Positions 1 through 6,586 of a stretch of DNA of 14,262 bases are shown one piece after another. The notes beneath the pieces are model-generated. The model saw nothing but the letters and a program-made list of their open reading frames with translations. It was not told the origin of the DNA and ran no database searches. Made by a program: the position numbers and the translations under genes. The stretch's first letter is position 1, and each line of letters opens with the position of its first letter. This DNA comes from an uncultured Coprococcus sp. (GTDB lineage Bacteria > Bacillota_A > Clostridia > Lachnospirales > Lachnospiraceae): contig CAAGAB010000065.1 of the NCBI GenBank assembly GCA_900767685.1, positions 1 through 14,262 of the forward strand, in the 5' to 3' direction.

Positions 1-325
1 GGCTTGCAAATGGCTGAGCAGCAAGTATACCCGATATAAGTCTGGTGGTTGTTCCGCTGTTGCCGACATCAAGTGTGCCTTCAGGCTTTGACAGTCCATG
101 CAGTCCTTTGCCGTGTACAGTAACGACGCTGCCGTCGTAATCAATATCTATACCCATCTGCCTGAAACAGTTCATGGATGATATACAGTCTGCTCCATTT
201 AAAAATCCGTGTACCTCGGTTATTCCATCTGCGATTGAGCCGAACATGATGGAGCGGTGGGAGATGGATTTGTCCCCCGGTATTGTTAGCTCTCCGTTAA
301 GTGATTTTACTCTGTTGATCTTCAT
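1..325 (-). CDS. aroA: 3-phosphoshikimate 1-carboxyvinyltransferase (EPSP synthase), N-terminal part
   Basis: The gene starts at 325 on the minus strand and runs off the window edge, leaving about 108 residues. EPSP synthase transfers the enolpyruvyl group of PEP to shikimate-3-phosphate in the cytoplasmic shikimate pathway. The translation begins [20 protein letters not shown] and continues ISHRS, giving the substrate-binding DKSISHR motif at residues 18-24. GNSGTTTR, the PEP-side motif of the family, is at about 88-95. A ribosome binding site AAAGGA lies about 13 nt upstream of the ATG. It sits 127 nt downstream of tyrA on the same strand, with no terminator seen between, so the two probably share a transcript for tyrosine/chorismate synthesis. 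The rest of the family length (about 420-430 aa) lies outside the window. Confidence 0.95.
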   Translation of the reverse strand, partial: MKINRVKSLNGELTIPGDKSISHRSIMFGSIADGITEVHGFLNGADCISSMNCFRQMGIDIDYDGSVVTVHGKGLHGLSKPEGTLDVGNSGTTTRLISGILAAQPFAS

Positions 326-452
326 AAATTCTCAGTATTCCTTTAATCTAGTGTAATATGTCTGGTTAAAATATTTTATTCTCCGGCTTAATATAAAATG
401 AGCCGCGAATTTATTTGCCGATAAGTGACAGTAAGATTATAACTGCTTTTAC

Positions 453-1547
453 TTAACGGTTATAAATCTTATAGCCTGCGGCCTTAAGCGCATCCTGCGC
501 ATTCTTTCTTGATTCTGCATCGTAGAATGAAAGCCTGAGAACACCCTCCTCGTCCTCGCGGTTGTGGGAGACTCCGATATTCTTGAGACTTATCTTTGCC
601 TCAGCGATAAGAGCAGTTACCTTCGCTATTGCACCAGCCTCATCAGGTATATCTACGAACAGTTCATGATGCATTCTGATGACACCGCTGCTGTTGTTAG
701 GGATGGAATCTCTGTAGTCCCTTGCGGATGCAAAAAATGCATTTATCCCAGCCGCATCGCGCTGCCTAATATGATAAATCATTTTGTCTATAAGCTCAAC
801 ATATTCCTGAAGACCGTTTACGATATTGTCAGGATTTGCCAGAAGAATGTGCTCCCATACCACAGGATTGGAGGATGCGATCCTGGTTATATCCTTGAAA
901 CCTCCGGCTGCCAGTGATTTGAAAATATTGTCCGGGCTGTCTGCCGCTGCGACAAGATTGACCAGCGAGGCGGCGATGACATGTGGAACATGACTTATAT
1001 AAGAAGTTATCCTGTCGTGCTCAACCGGAGAATATATGATAGGTATTGCTCCAAGATCTCCGATAAATGTGGAGAACTCCTCAGTCTTGCCCGGCAGAAC
1101 CCCATCAGCTGGCGTGATGAAGTAATAGGCGTTCTCTATGAGCCTGTCGGTGGCCGCCTCGTAGCCGGATCTCTCAGAGCCGACCATAGGATGTCCGCCG
1201 ACAAAATATCTGGCAAGTCCAAGCTCCTGGACTGCTTCGTATATGTCGAGCTTTACGCTTCCAACATCAGTCAATATGGTGCGGTTTGTAAGGAATGGCC
1301 CTAGCTGGCGCAGGTATTCTATATTATAGTGGACCGGTGCACACAGAAAGATATAGTTACACCCAGCTATAGTGTGTATGTCATCTGTATATTCAGTCAG
1401 TGTTCCATCGGAGACAGCTTCCTTGAGAGTGGATATATTGTTGTCAAAGCCGACTATTCTGTAATCAGGGAAAATGCGGTGGATGGATTTGGCAATAGAT
1501 CCTCCGATAAGTCCCAGACCGATAAATCCTATTGAAAAATTATTCAT
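453..1547 (-). CDS. tyrA: prephenate dehydrogenase with C-terminal ACT domain
   Basis: 364 aa, cytoplasmic. The family oxidatively decarboxylates prephenate to 4-hydroxyphenylpyruvate with NAD(P)+, the committed step to tyrosine. A Rossmann glycine motif GLGLIGGS is at residues 10-17. The family motif GGHPMVGSE is at 117-125, and the His-containing ISHVPH at 184-189 matches the catalytic-His segment. A C-terminal ACT domain (about 294-364, starting HELFVDIPDEAGAIAKV) suggests allosteric control by an amino acid, probably tyrosine. The frame stays open upstream to 1643, but I choose the ATG at 1547: AAAGGAGA sits about 9 nt before it, the Rossmann fold then starts as usual at residue 5, and the predicted TSS (about 1596) lies inside the longer frame. 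It is followed on the same strand by aroA. Confidence 0.95.
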   Translation of the reverse strand: MNNFSIGFIGLGLIGGSIAKSIHRIFPDYRIVGFDNNISTLKEAVSDGTLTEYTDDIHTIAGCNYIFLCAPVHYNIEYLRQLGPFLTNRTILTDVGSVKLDIYEAVQELGLARYFVGGHPMVGSERSGYEAATDRLIENAYYFITPADGVLPGKTEEFSTFIGDLGAIPIIYSPVEHDRITSYISHVPHVIAASLVNLVAAADSPDNIFKSLAAGGFKDITRIASSNPVVWEHILLANPDNIVNGLQEYVELIDKMIYHIRQRDAAGINAFFASARDYRDSIPNNSSGVIRMHHELFVDIPDEAGAIAKVTALIAEAKISLKNIGVSHNREDEEGVLRLSFYDAESRKNAQDALKAAGYKIYNR

Positions 1548-1595
1548 TTCAAGTTCTCCTTTAACAGTTTGACGCATAAAAGCGTTAAAGTATCT

Positions 1596-1616
1596 AAAGG
1601 CGATTATACAGCCTTT
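1596..1616. repeat. inverted repeat enclosing the tyrA -10 box (possible operator)
   Basis: AAAGGC (1596-1601) and GCCTTT (1611-1616) form a perfect 6-bp inverted repeat with a 9-bp centre. The centre contains the whole predicted tyrA -10 box. A protein bound here would block RNA polymerase, so a repressor operator is a reasonable inference. No regulator family can be named from the sequence. Confidence 0.4.
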
Positions 1617-1631
1617 TGAAAGACAGGGCAA
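1603..1631 (-). promoter_or_regulatory. predicted tyrA(-aroA) promoter
   Basis: Read on the minus strand: -35 TTGCCC (1631-1626), 17-bp spacer, -10 TATAAT (1608-1603). The predicted start near 1596 gives a leader of about 50 nt before the tyrA ATG. The perfect -10 and ideal spacing support a SigA-type promoter. No T-box or leader terminator was recognised in the short leader. Confidence 0.6.
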
Positions 1632-1670
1632 GAGGAGAATCACATTGCGATAAAAATATTTGATTGACTA

Positions 1671-1700
1671 ATATTTGAATATATTTGAATGCATTTGAAT
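1671..1700. repeat. three tandem 10-bp repeats (ATATTTGAAT, third copy GCATTTGAAT)
   Basis: Positions 1671-1680 and 1681-1690 are identical decamers. 1691-1700 differs only in its first two bases. The run sits between divergent tyrA and the aminopeptidase gene and ends in TATAAT. The period is close to one DNA turn, so copies would face the same side of the helix. It may be an upstream AT element, a regulator array or simple slippage. Confidence 0.75.
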
Positions 1701-1705
1701 ATAAT
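1675..1705 (+). promoter_or_regulatory. candidate promoter for the M18 aminopeptidase gene
   Basis: The -10 TATAAT at 1700-1705 is perfect. The nearest -35-like hexamer is TTGAAT at 1675-1680, with a long 19-bp spacer. The -10 fits well but the -35 is only a candidate. The leader to the ATG at 1835 would be about 120 nt and contains a small hairpin (AAGATTT 1753-1759 with AAATCTT 1766-1772). Confidence 0.3.
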
Positions 1706-1834
1706 GTATGTGTTTTAAGTTAAAATAGGAAGTAAGGGAATTGTATAAGCTGAAGATTTGTACTAAAATCTTTGTGAAGCGAGACTGCTCAATAGACAAT
1801 TCATATTGACAATTTATAAGGAGGGTAATTTATT

Positions 1835-3106
1835 ATGATAGATACATTATGCAGACTGTTGGACGCAGGCGTTACGCAGTTTCATGTTGTGAAAGAATGC
1901 GGAGATATACTGCGGGAGCATGATTATAGAGAGCTTGATATGGGCGAGCGCTGGGAGCTTATGGCAGGTGGAAGATATTATGTGAAACCATATCCGTCAA
2001 TGCTGGTTGCATTTGCAATCGGTGAGGTGCCTGAGTATGGAAGATTGAATATAGGACTTGCCCACACGGATTTTCCGATGCTTAAGATCAAGACACAGCC
2101 TGATATGAACAGGTGCGGTTATCAGACACTCAATGTTGAGCCTTACGGAGGACTTATCAAGGAAACGTGGTTTGACAGACTTCTTGGGATCGCGGGAAAG
2201 GTCGTGGTTCAGACGGAGGATCCATTCAGACCGAGGACATATCTGTATGATTCAGAGAGGGCTATGTGTATAGTTCCAAGCCTTGCACCACACCTGAGAA
2301 AAGAGATGACCGGTGATAAGATGAATGTGCAGAAGGAGCTTATACCTGTATATGGACTGAATGGGCAAAACGTTAAAGAAAAAGATATATTACAATACGT
2401 GGCTGATGATCTTGGACTTTTGAAGGATGATATACTGGATTACGATCTGTATCTCTACAATATGGATCACATGGAGATCGTTGGTGCAGAAAAAGATATG
2501 ATAGCATCGCCGAGACTTGATAATGTAACATCGGTTTCCGCGCTGGTGGATACCATGTGTAAGACTGAAAAAGGTAACTGCATAAATGTGATATCACTGT
2601 TTGACAATGAGGAGATAGGCAGCAGATCAAAGCAGGGTGCAGATTCAGTGATGCTGTCCGGCATAATAGACAGGATCATGAGAGGACTGGATATGGAGGA
2701 GAATGATAGAATGCGAATCATGAGGGATGCGTTCATGTTGTCACTGGATGTGGCTCACGCAACACATCCTAATTATCCGGAAAAGAGTGATCCGACAAAT
2801 CAGATAGTTATGGGACAGGGAGTTGCCCTGAAATCCAGCGCGAGTCAGAGATATGTGTCAGACAGTGAGGCTTCAGCTGTAGTAATGGCTCTTGCAAGAA
2901 AAAATGATATAAAAGTTCAGCGTCAGGTGAACCGGTCGGGCATGGCTGGGGGACAGACGCTGGGACCTATAGCGTCATCGTATCTTCCGGTCAGAGCAGT
3001 GGATATGGGAATTCCAATCCTGGCGATGCATTCGGCGATGGAACTTGGAAGCGCTGAGGATTACAGCCAGCTCAAAGCTTTATGTTCAGCTGTGTTTGAA
3101 ATGTAA
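1835..3106 (+). CDS. M18 family (aspartyl-type) metalloaminopeptidase
   Basis: 423 aa, cytoplasmic, close to the usual M18 length. These di-zinc enzymes remove N-terminal residues, often acidic ones, from peptides. Motifs in order: GLAHTDFPMLKIK (74-86, ligand H77), WFDR (112-115), SPRLDNV (225-231, bridging D229), FDNEEIGS (256-263, catalytic E259 and ligand E260), LDVAHATHPNY (304-314, ligand D305), GGQTLGPI (372-379) and a C-terminal AMHSAMEL (397-404, ligand H399). All expected metal ligands are present, so the enzyme should be active. Residue roles are assigned from family knowledge. AAGGAGGG lies about 10 nt before the ATG. The gene is divergent from tyrA and monocistronic, because the next gene has its own promoter. 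True substrate preference is unknown. Confidence 0.92.
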   Translation: MIDTLCRLLDAGVTQFHVVKECGDILREHDYRELDMGERWELMAGGRYYVKPYPSMLVAFAIGEVPEYGRLNIGLAHTDFPMLKIKTQPDMNRCGYQTLNVEPYGGLIKETWFDRLLGIAGKVVVQTEDPFRPRTYLYDSERAMCIVPSLAPHLRKEMTGDKMNVQKELIPVYGLNGQNVKEKDILQYVADDLGLLKDDILDYDLYLYNMDHMEIVGAEKDMIASPRLDNVTSVSALVDTMCKTEKGNCINVISLFDNEEIGSRSKQGADSVMLSGIIDRIMRGLDMEENDRMRIMRDAFMLSLDVAHATHPNYPEKSDPTNQIVMGQGVALKSSASQRYVSDSEASAVVMALARKNDIKVQRQVNRSGMAGGQTLGPIASSYLPVRAVDMGIPILAMHSAMELGSAEDYSQLKALCSAVFEM

Positions 3107-3152
3107 TATGTTACATAAAATTATAGAAGAATGAGGTATTTGAGCAATTTAC

Positions 3153-3181
3153 TTGTACAGGTATTACGATTATGTTACAAT
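3153..3181 (+). promoter_or_regulatory. predicted promoter of the amidase lipoprotein gene
   Basis: -35 TTGTAC (3153-3158), 17-bp spacer, -10 TACAAT (3176-3181). The predicted start near 3188 gives a leader of about 65 nt. It lies wholly in the gap after the aminopeptidase gene, so the amidase is probably transcribed independently. Confidence 0.65.
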
Positions 3182-3204
3182 AAGTTGATTTGTTTTAATA
3201 CTTA

Positions 3205-3239
3205 TAAGGAAAGACTCTCGATGGCGAGGGAAATCCTTA
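3205..3239 (+). other. hairpin in the amidase leader
   Basis: TAAGGA (3205-3210) pairs with TCCTTA (3234-3239), and inside it CTCG (3217-3220) pairs with CGAG (3225-3228) around an ATGG loop. The structure ends two nt before the AGGAGG ribosome binding site (3242-3247). It could tune translation or protect the mRNA end. It has no U-tract, so it is not a terminator. Confidence 0.4.
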
Positions 3240-3253
3240 ACAGGAGGATGCTC

Positions 3254-4495
3254 ATGAAGAAGAGATATTTAAAATACGCAGTGTTGTGCCTGGGGCTTGC
3301 ATCCATGCTGGCATTTGCGGGGTGTGGAAGCAAGAACAGTGATGCAACCACAGCTAAGCCTACCGAGACGGAGGCTACAACGGAAGCTACGACAATGGCG
3401 ACTACGGAGGCGACCACAGAGGCTCAGCCGCAGAAGGATAAGGATGGATTTACTATCTGCAAGGATAAGGTAAAGACACTTGATTATGTCAATGTGAGAA
3501 CTACACCATCTACAGATGGCGATGTATATCAGGAAGTTGCAAATGATGTTGAACTCGACAGAGTTGGTTACAACGATGAGTGGAGCAAGGTCTCAATAGA
3601 TGGCGGAGAGTATTATATATTCTCAGAACTTCTTGAAGTTGTCGGTGGGGATAAGAGTGATACATCCAAAGAGGCCGCATCAACAGAAGCTTCATCAGAT
3701 GCAACCACAGAGGAGACCGTTAAGAGCAATGTCGGTGGAGGCAGGATGATAGTGATAGATGCCGGACACCAGCAGACAGCGAATGAAGAAAAAGAGCCTA
3801 TAGGACCGGCCGCCACAGAGACTAAGGTTAAGGCAACACCTGGTAACACGGGAGTTTCAACCGGTATAGCAGAGTATGATCTTACTCTCCAGATCGCCAA
3901 GAAGCTTGAGACAGAGCTCACGGCTAGGGGCTACAATGTCAAGATGATCAGAACGAGCAATGATGTAGACATAAGTAATGCCACCAGAGCAGAATATGCG
4001 AACAATCTGAATGCAGAGGCTGTCATAAAGATTCATGCAAACGGCTCAACAGATAATACAGCCACAGGAGTCATGACTGTATGCCAGACATCATCAAATC
4101 CATACAATGCCGGAATATATGATAAGTGCAAAGATCTTGCTACTGACGTACTTTCCGGACTGCTTGCTTCAACAGGTGCAAAGAGCGATGGTATATGGGA
4201 GACGGATTCCATGAGCGGAATAAACTGGAGCACTGTTCCTGTAACTATAGTGGAGGTCGGATATATAACAACAGCATCAGAGGAGGCTCTTCTTGTAACG
4301 GATGACTATCAGAACAAGATAGTAAAGGGAATTGCTGATGGACTTGACACTTATGTGACGAGTGGTGATGCGGGAGAGTCTAAGGATGGTTCGGCATCAG
4401 GTGCGGCAACCGAGAATACTACAGAAGACACTACGGACAATACGTCAGAAGGTGTAACGGAAGATACAACAGAAGACACAGGGATTGCTGAATAA
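3254..4495 (+). CDS. N-acetylmuramoyl-L-alanine amidase lipoprotein (SH3 + Amidase_3)
   Basis: 413 aa, exported and lipid-anchored. It should cut the amide bond between MurNAc and the stem peptide of peptidoglycan. Domains: a lipoprotein signal with lipobox ending LAFAGC (lipidated C24); a Thr/Glu/Ala linker (about 29-60) with ATTEATT repeats; a bacterial SH3-like domain (about 68-130, with YVNVRTTPS); a second Ser/Thr/Glu linker; an Amidase_3 domain (about 164-368); and an acidic Thr-rich tail. Zinc ligands are H172 (IDAGH), E207 (AEYDL) and H261 (KIHANGS), with catalytic E334 (TIVEVGY), so the site is complete. The ATG at 3254 is chosen because AGGAGG (3242-3247) lies 6 nt before it. An in-frame ATG at 3248 abuts the ribosome binding site, and the frame stays open to 3131 without signal-peptide features. 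Likely role: wall turnover or cell separation. Confidence 0.93.
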   Translation: MKKRYLKYAVLCLGLASMLAFAGCGSKNSDATTAKPTETEATTEATTMATTEATTEAQPQKDKDGFTICKDKVKTLDYVNVRTTPSTDGDVYQEVANDVELDRVGYNDEWSKVSIDGGEYYIFSELLEVVGGDKSDTSKEAASTEASSDATTEETVKSNVGGGRMIVIDAGHQQTANEEKEPIGPAATETKVKATPGNTGVSTGIAEYDLTLQIAKKLETELTARGYNVKMIRTSNDVDISNATRAEYANNLNAEAVIKIHANGSTDNTATGVMTVCQTSSNPYNAGIYDKCKDLATDVLSGLLASTGAKSDGIWETDSMSGINWSTVPVTIVEVGYITTASEEALLVTDDYQNKIVKGIADGLDTYVTSGDAGESKDGSASGAATENTTEDTTDNTSEGVTEDTTEDTGIAE

Positions 4496-4532
4496 AAAAT
4501 GTCTTGGTAAGAAGTTAAAGAATTAAATAAAG

Positions 4533-4590
4533 AAGGCATCATATACTGAAGGTCATGAAAAAATGAGCGAAGTATATGATGCCTTTTATT
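4533..4590 (+). terminator. rho-independent terminator after the amidase gene, probably bidirectional
   Basis: AAGGCATCATATACT (4533-4547) pairs perfectly over 15 bp with 4571-4585, followed by TTATTTAT. The 23-nt loop itself contains TCAT/ATGA arms. The opposite strand also ends in a T-rich run, so it may also stop transcripts arriving from the rsuA side. Confidence 0.88.
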
Positions 4591-4674
4591 TATGTGGGCA
4601 TCATGCTGGTTTAGTGACCGCATGAGATTGCGGCGACTGCCGTGATAATCCCTGAAAACTGTAGGGAACATAGC

Positions 4675-5388
4675 CTATCTGGAAAGAATGCTTACTTCTT
4701 CGTCGGAGAGAACTCTGTAACTTCCGACAGGAAGACTGGAATCTATATGTAGCTCTCCCATGGATATCCTTCTGAGAAATGTCACGGTCATGCCTACTGC
4801 CTGGAACATTCTTTTTACCTGGTGGAAACGTCCTTCGGTTATGGTCAGCTCTATTTGGGATCTGGCTGTAGCTTTGTCGGTTTCTATGATCTTCAGATCT
4901 GCGGGAAGCGTAGGTGTATCATCTCCAATGTCAATTCCTTTGGCAAACAGATCTACAGTGTGTTCGTCTACAACTCCGTCAATGTCGGCATAATAGGTTT
5001 TGGTTATATGATGTGCCGGTGACAGAAGATGGTGGGCTAATTGTCCGTCATTGGTGATTATCAGAAGACCTTCTGTGTCAATATCCAGTCGGCCTACAGG
5101 GAAAAGATCTTTAGTATTTTCACCTTTTAGAAGATCGATAACAGTCTTATGGACATTATCTTTGGTTGCGCTCACACACCCGGCTGGTTTGTTGAGAAGA
5201 AAGTATCGGTATTTCGAATAAGTAAGCTTTTTACCGTTGTATTTGACTGCATCATTTGCCTCGTCTATCTTCATGTCAGCTGATGATGCAATTTTTTCAT
5301 TTACGGATACCATGCCCTTTTTTATGTACTGTTTTACCTGGCTGCGGCTGCCTATATTCATCTCAACGAGAAATTTGTCAAGTCTCAT
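4675..5388 (-). CDS. rsuA: RsuA-family rRNA pseudouridine synthase
   Basis: 237 aa, cytoplasmic. This family isomerises a uridine in rRNA to pseudouridine; RsuA proper acts on U516 of 16S rRNA. An N-terminal S4 RNA-binding domain (about 1-48, MRLDKFLVEMNIGSRSQVKQ) is followed by the synthase core. The core contains LLNKPAGCVSAT (64-75) and the catalytic motif GRLDIDTEGLL (99-109) with D102 as nucleophile. EGRFHQVKRM near residue 186 is also typical of the RsuA/RluB/E/F group. The ATG at 5388 is chosen: AAGGAGAC lies about 7 nt upstream and the S4 domain begins at residue 1. The frame is open to 5448 but that extension covers the short repeats at 5419-5457. The length suits RsuA (about 230-240) better than the longer RluB. 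The exact target base cannot be proven from sequence. Confidence 0.9.
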   Translation of the reverse strand: MRLDKFLVEMNIGSRSQVKQYIKKGMVSVNEKIASSADMKIDEANDAVKYNGKKLTYSKYRYFLLNKPAGCVSATKDNVHKTVIDLLKGENTKDLFPVGRLDIDTEGLLIITNDGQLAHHLLSPAHHITKTYYADIDGVVDEHTVDLFAKGIDIGDDTPTLPADLKIIETDKATARSQIELTITEGRFHQVKRMFQAVGMTVTFLRRISMGELHIDSSLPVGSYRVLSDEEVSILSR

Positions 5389-5418
5389 AATAAGTCTCCT
5401 TGTGTATAATAATAGAAT

Positions 5419-5457
5419 GCATTCAGATAGACATTCAGCATTCAGCATTCAGATAGA
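5419..5457. repeat. 39-bp block of short direct repeats (GCATTCA units)
   Basis: GCATTCAGATAGA occurs at 5419-5431 and again at 5445-5457. The 13 bp between them (5432-5444) are CATTCAGCATTCA, so the block holds four CATTCA cores. It lies in the predicted 5' leader of rsuA, about 30 nt before its start codon, and probably arose by slippage. Confidence 0.75.
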
Positions 5458-5505
5458 AAAAATCAGATAAATGTATATTCTCTGCTGGTATCATAACATG
5501 ATGAC

Positions 5506-5533
5506 GTTATAATTTCATCAGATTATTTAACAA
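5506..5533 (-). promoter_or_regulatory. predicted rsuA promoter
   Basis: On the minus strand: -35 TTGTTA (5533-5528), 16-bp spacer, -10 TATAAC (5511-5506). The start would be near 5499, giving a leader of about 110 nt that includes the 5419-5457 repeats. Five of six -10 bases match consensus. Confidence 0.45.
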
Positions 5534-5556
5534 GTTTTCAAATGTTACAGAACACA

Positions 5557-5578
5557 ACATCTCGTTATGCAGAGATGT
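5557..5578. repeat. inverted repeat between rsuA and the SH3 gene (possible operator)
   Basis: ACATCTC (5557-5563) and GAGATGT (5572-5578) are perfect inverted arms around 8 bp. It is centred about 50 bp upstream of the -35 box of the SH3 gene and upstream of the rsuA promoter. There is no T-run on either side, so a terminator is unlikely. A protein-binding site is possible. Confidence 0.4.
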
Positions 5579-5618
5579 AGAAAACCACTATAAATTGATG
5601 TTTTTTTGTCATATTTGG

Positions 5619-5647
5619 TTGACACAATTACATGTCTAGTGTATTAT
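5619..5647 (+). promoter_or_regulatory. near-consensus promoter of the SH3 protein gene
   Basis: -35 TTGACA (5619-5624, perfect), 17-bp spacer, -10 TATTAT (5642-5647). The predicted start near 5654 gives a leader of about 93 nt. This is the strongest-looking promoter in the window. Confidence 0.8.
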
Positions 5648-5663
5648 ATTTAACAGAAATGTA

Positions 5664-5682
5664 ACAAACAGGCGTTGTTTGT
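5664..5682 (+). other. hairpin at the 5' end of the SH3 gene leader
   Basis: ACAAACA (5664-5670) pairs with TGTTTGT (5676-5682) around the loop GGCGT, about 10 nt after the predicted start. A 5'-terminal hairpin may stabilise the mRNA. Sixty AT-rich nt with nothing recognisable follow before the gene. Confidence 0.35.
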
Positions 5683-5746
5683 AAATAAATGATTACGAAA
5701 TAAGAATAAGAATAAATTATTATATTATATGACAGAGGGATAAAAA

Positions 5747-6379
5747 ATGACAAGATCACGTAGTAAAATGGGAAGATTTGTAGATCACATGAGAAGAAAT
5801 GTACTTAGCTATAAGTACTTAAAGCATAATATACTTATGACATCACTGGTGGTTGTTATTGCACTTTGTATTTTTGCAGTCGTAAGTTTTGGAGAGAATG
5901 CAGACCCGTTGGCGGATGAGCTTTACGTCAATGAGAGTGTAACAATAGATCAGAGTAAAGCGGTCATGATGGCTGATGGCAGCGTTGATATGGCTATGGA
6001 TGCGGCAATCCCGGCAGACAGATATGTGGCTGCCAATGATACCGCAAGAGTAGCAAGCAGCGGGCTGGGAAGCTCGTCGGCGACAACAGAGAGTATAATA
6101 GATAGCACAACAGATAGCACAACAGATAAAGTAACAACAGAGGAGAGTACAACAGAGAAGACAGAGGTTATGGCAGGCGTAACAGCGTCGGTACTCTATG
6201 ATGGTGTTGACGTATATGCAAAGCAAGCATCAGACTCGGATTCCATTGCGACAGTAAACAGTGGAGAGGTATTTGATGTTGTATCACAGGATGAGAGTTG
6301 GATCGGTGTTCAGCTTTATGATGGATCAGTAGGATACATCTCAACAGAGTATGTAAGTGTAGATGCCTCGCTTCAGTAG
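5747..6379 (+). CDS. membrane-anchored SH3-domain protein
   Basis: 210 aa. A basic N-terminus (MTRSRSKMGR, then RR at 16-17) precedes one hydrophobic segment (about 29-48) that should be an uncleaved signal anchor, leaving the rest outside the cell. Residues about 50-110 show no recognised domain. Residues about 110-140 are a Ser/Thr/Glu/Asp-rich linker (STTDSTTDKVTTEESTTEKT). The C-terminal 60-65 residues look like a bacterial SH3 domain (ASVLYDGVDVYAKQ, then GEVFDVVSQDESWIGVQL and GYISTEYV). Such domains usually bind peptidoglycan. No catalytic domain follows, so it may be a wall-binding adaptor or sensor. The start has AGAGGG about 8 nt upstream. It is monocistronic, with its own strong promoter and terminator. 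The specific function is unknown. Confidence 0.85.
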   Translation: MTRSRSKMGRFVDHMRRNVLSYKYLKHNILMTSLVVVIALCIFAVVSFGENADPLADELYVNESVTIDQSKAVMMADGSVDMAMDAAIPADRYVAANDTARVASSGLGSSSATTESIIDSTTDSTTDKVTTEESTTEKTEVMAGVTASVLYDGVDVYAKQASDSDSIATVNSGEVFDVVSQDESWIGVQLYDGSVGYISTEYVSVDASLQ

Positions 6380-6488
6380 TGTATAAAGTATCTTTCACCC
6401 GGATACAGGCAACATGTTATATGGAACATGGTAATAGGAATTCAACGATATTGTTAAGGTTCCAGATATTCAGAAAGGCATCACAACA

Positions 6489-6550
6489 AAAAAAGGATTA
6501 CAGATCGGGAGACGGCAATATGCCGCAGATAAGGTCTGTAATCCTTTTTT
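6489..6550. terminator. bidirectional nested-stem terminator
   Basis: AAAAAAGGATTACAGA (6489-6504) pairs perfectly over 16 bp with 6535-6550, giving an A-tract on one side and a T-tract on the other. The 30-nt loop holds a second hairpin, CGGCA (6513-6517) with TGCCG (6521-6525). It can end both the plus-strand SH3 gene and the minus-strand response regulator gene. Between 6380 and 6480 I see only a small inverted repeat (CATGTT 6413-6418, AACATG 6425-6430). Confidence 0.92.
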
Positions 6551-6586
6551 GCATGTATGGATGTGTGCGCATGAAATAGAAAGTTC

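Noticed and set aside
174..356. 60-codon plus-strand frame at the left edge
   Set aside because: It lies antisense to the clear aroA N-terminus and has no ribosome binding site or recognisable domain.
326..452. Small gene or regulatory element between tyrA and aroA
   Set aside because: I found no ORF with a ribosome binding site. There is only a weak GGCT/AGCC pairing without a T-run and the aroA ribosome binding site.
1548..1834. T-box or other tyrosine riboswitch before tyrA
   Set aside because: I searched by eye for the AGGGTGGNACCGCG core and a leader terminator on the minus strand. Neither is present, and the leader from the predicted promoter is short.
3101..3116. ATGTAA/TTACAT hairpin at the aminopeptidase stop codon as a terminator
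   Set aside because: The stem is six A/T-rich pairs with a 4-nt loop and no T-run; too weak to support a call.
4649..4667. TCCCT/AGGGA hairpin just after the rsuA stop as a terminator
   Set aside because: It is only a 5-bp stem followed by TTATC. The strong 15-bp stem at 4533-4585 a little further on is the better candidate for both directions.
6379..6579. 66-codon plus-strand frame after the SH3 gene
   Set aside because: There is no ribosome binding site, it begins at the SH3 stop codon and it reads through the bidirectional terminator.
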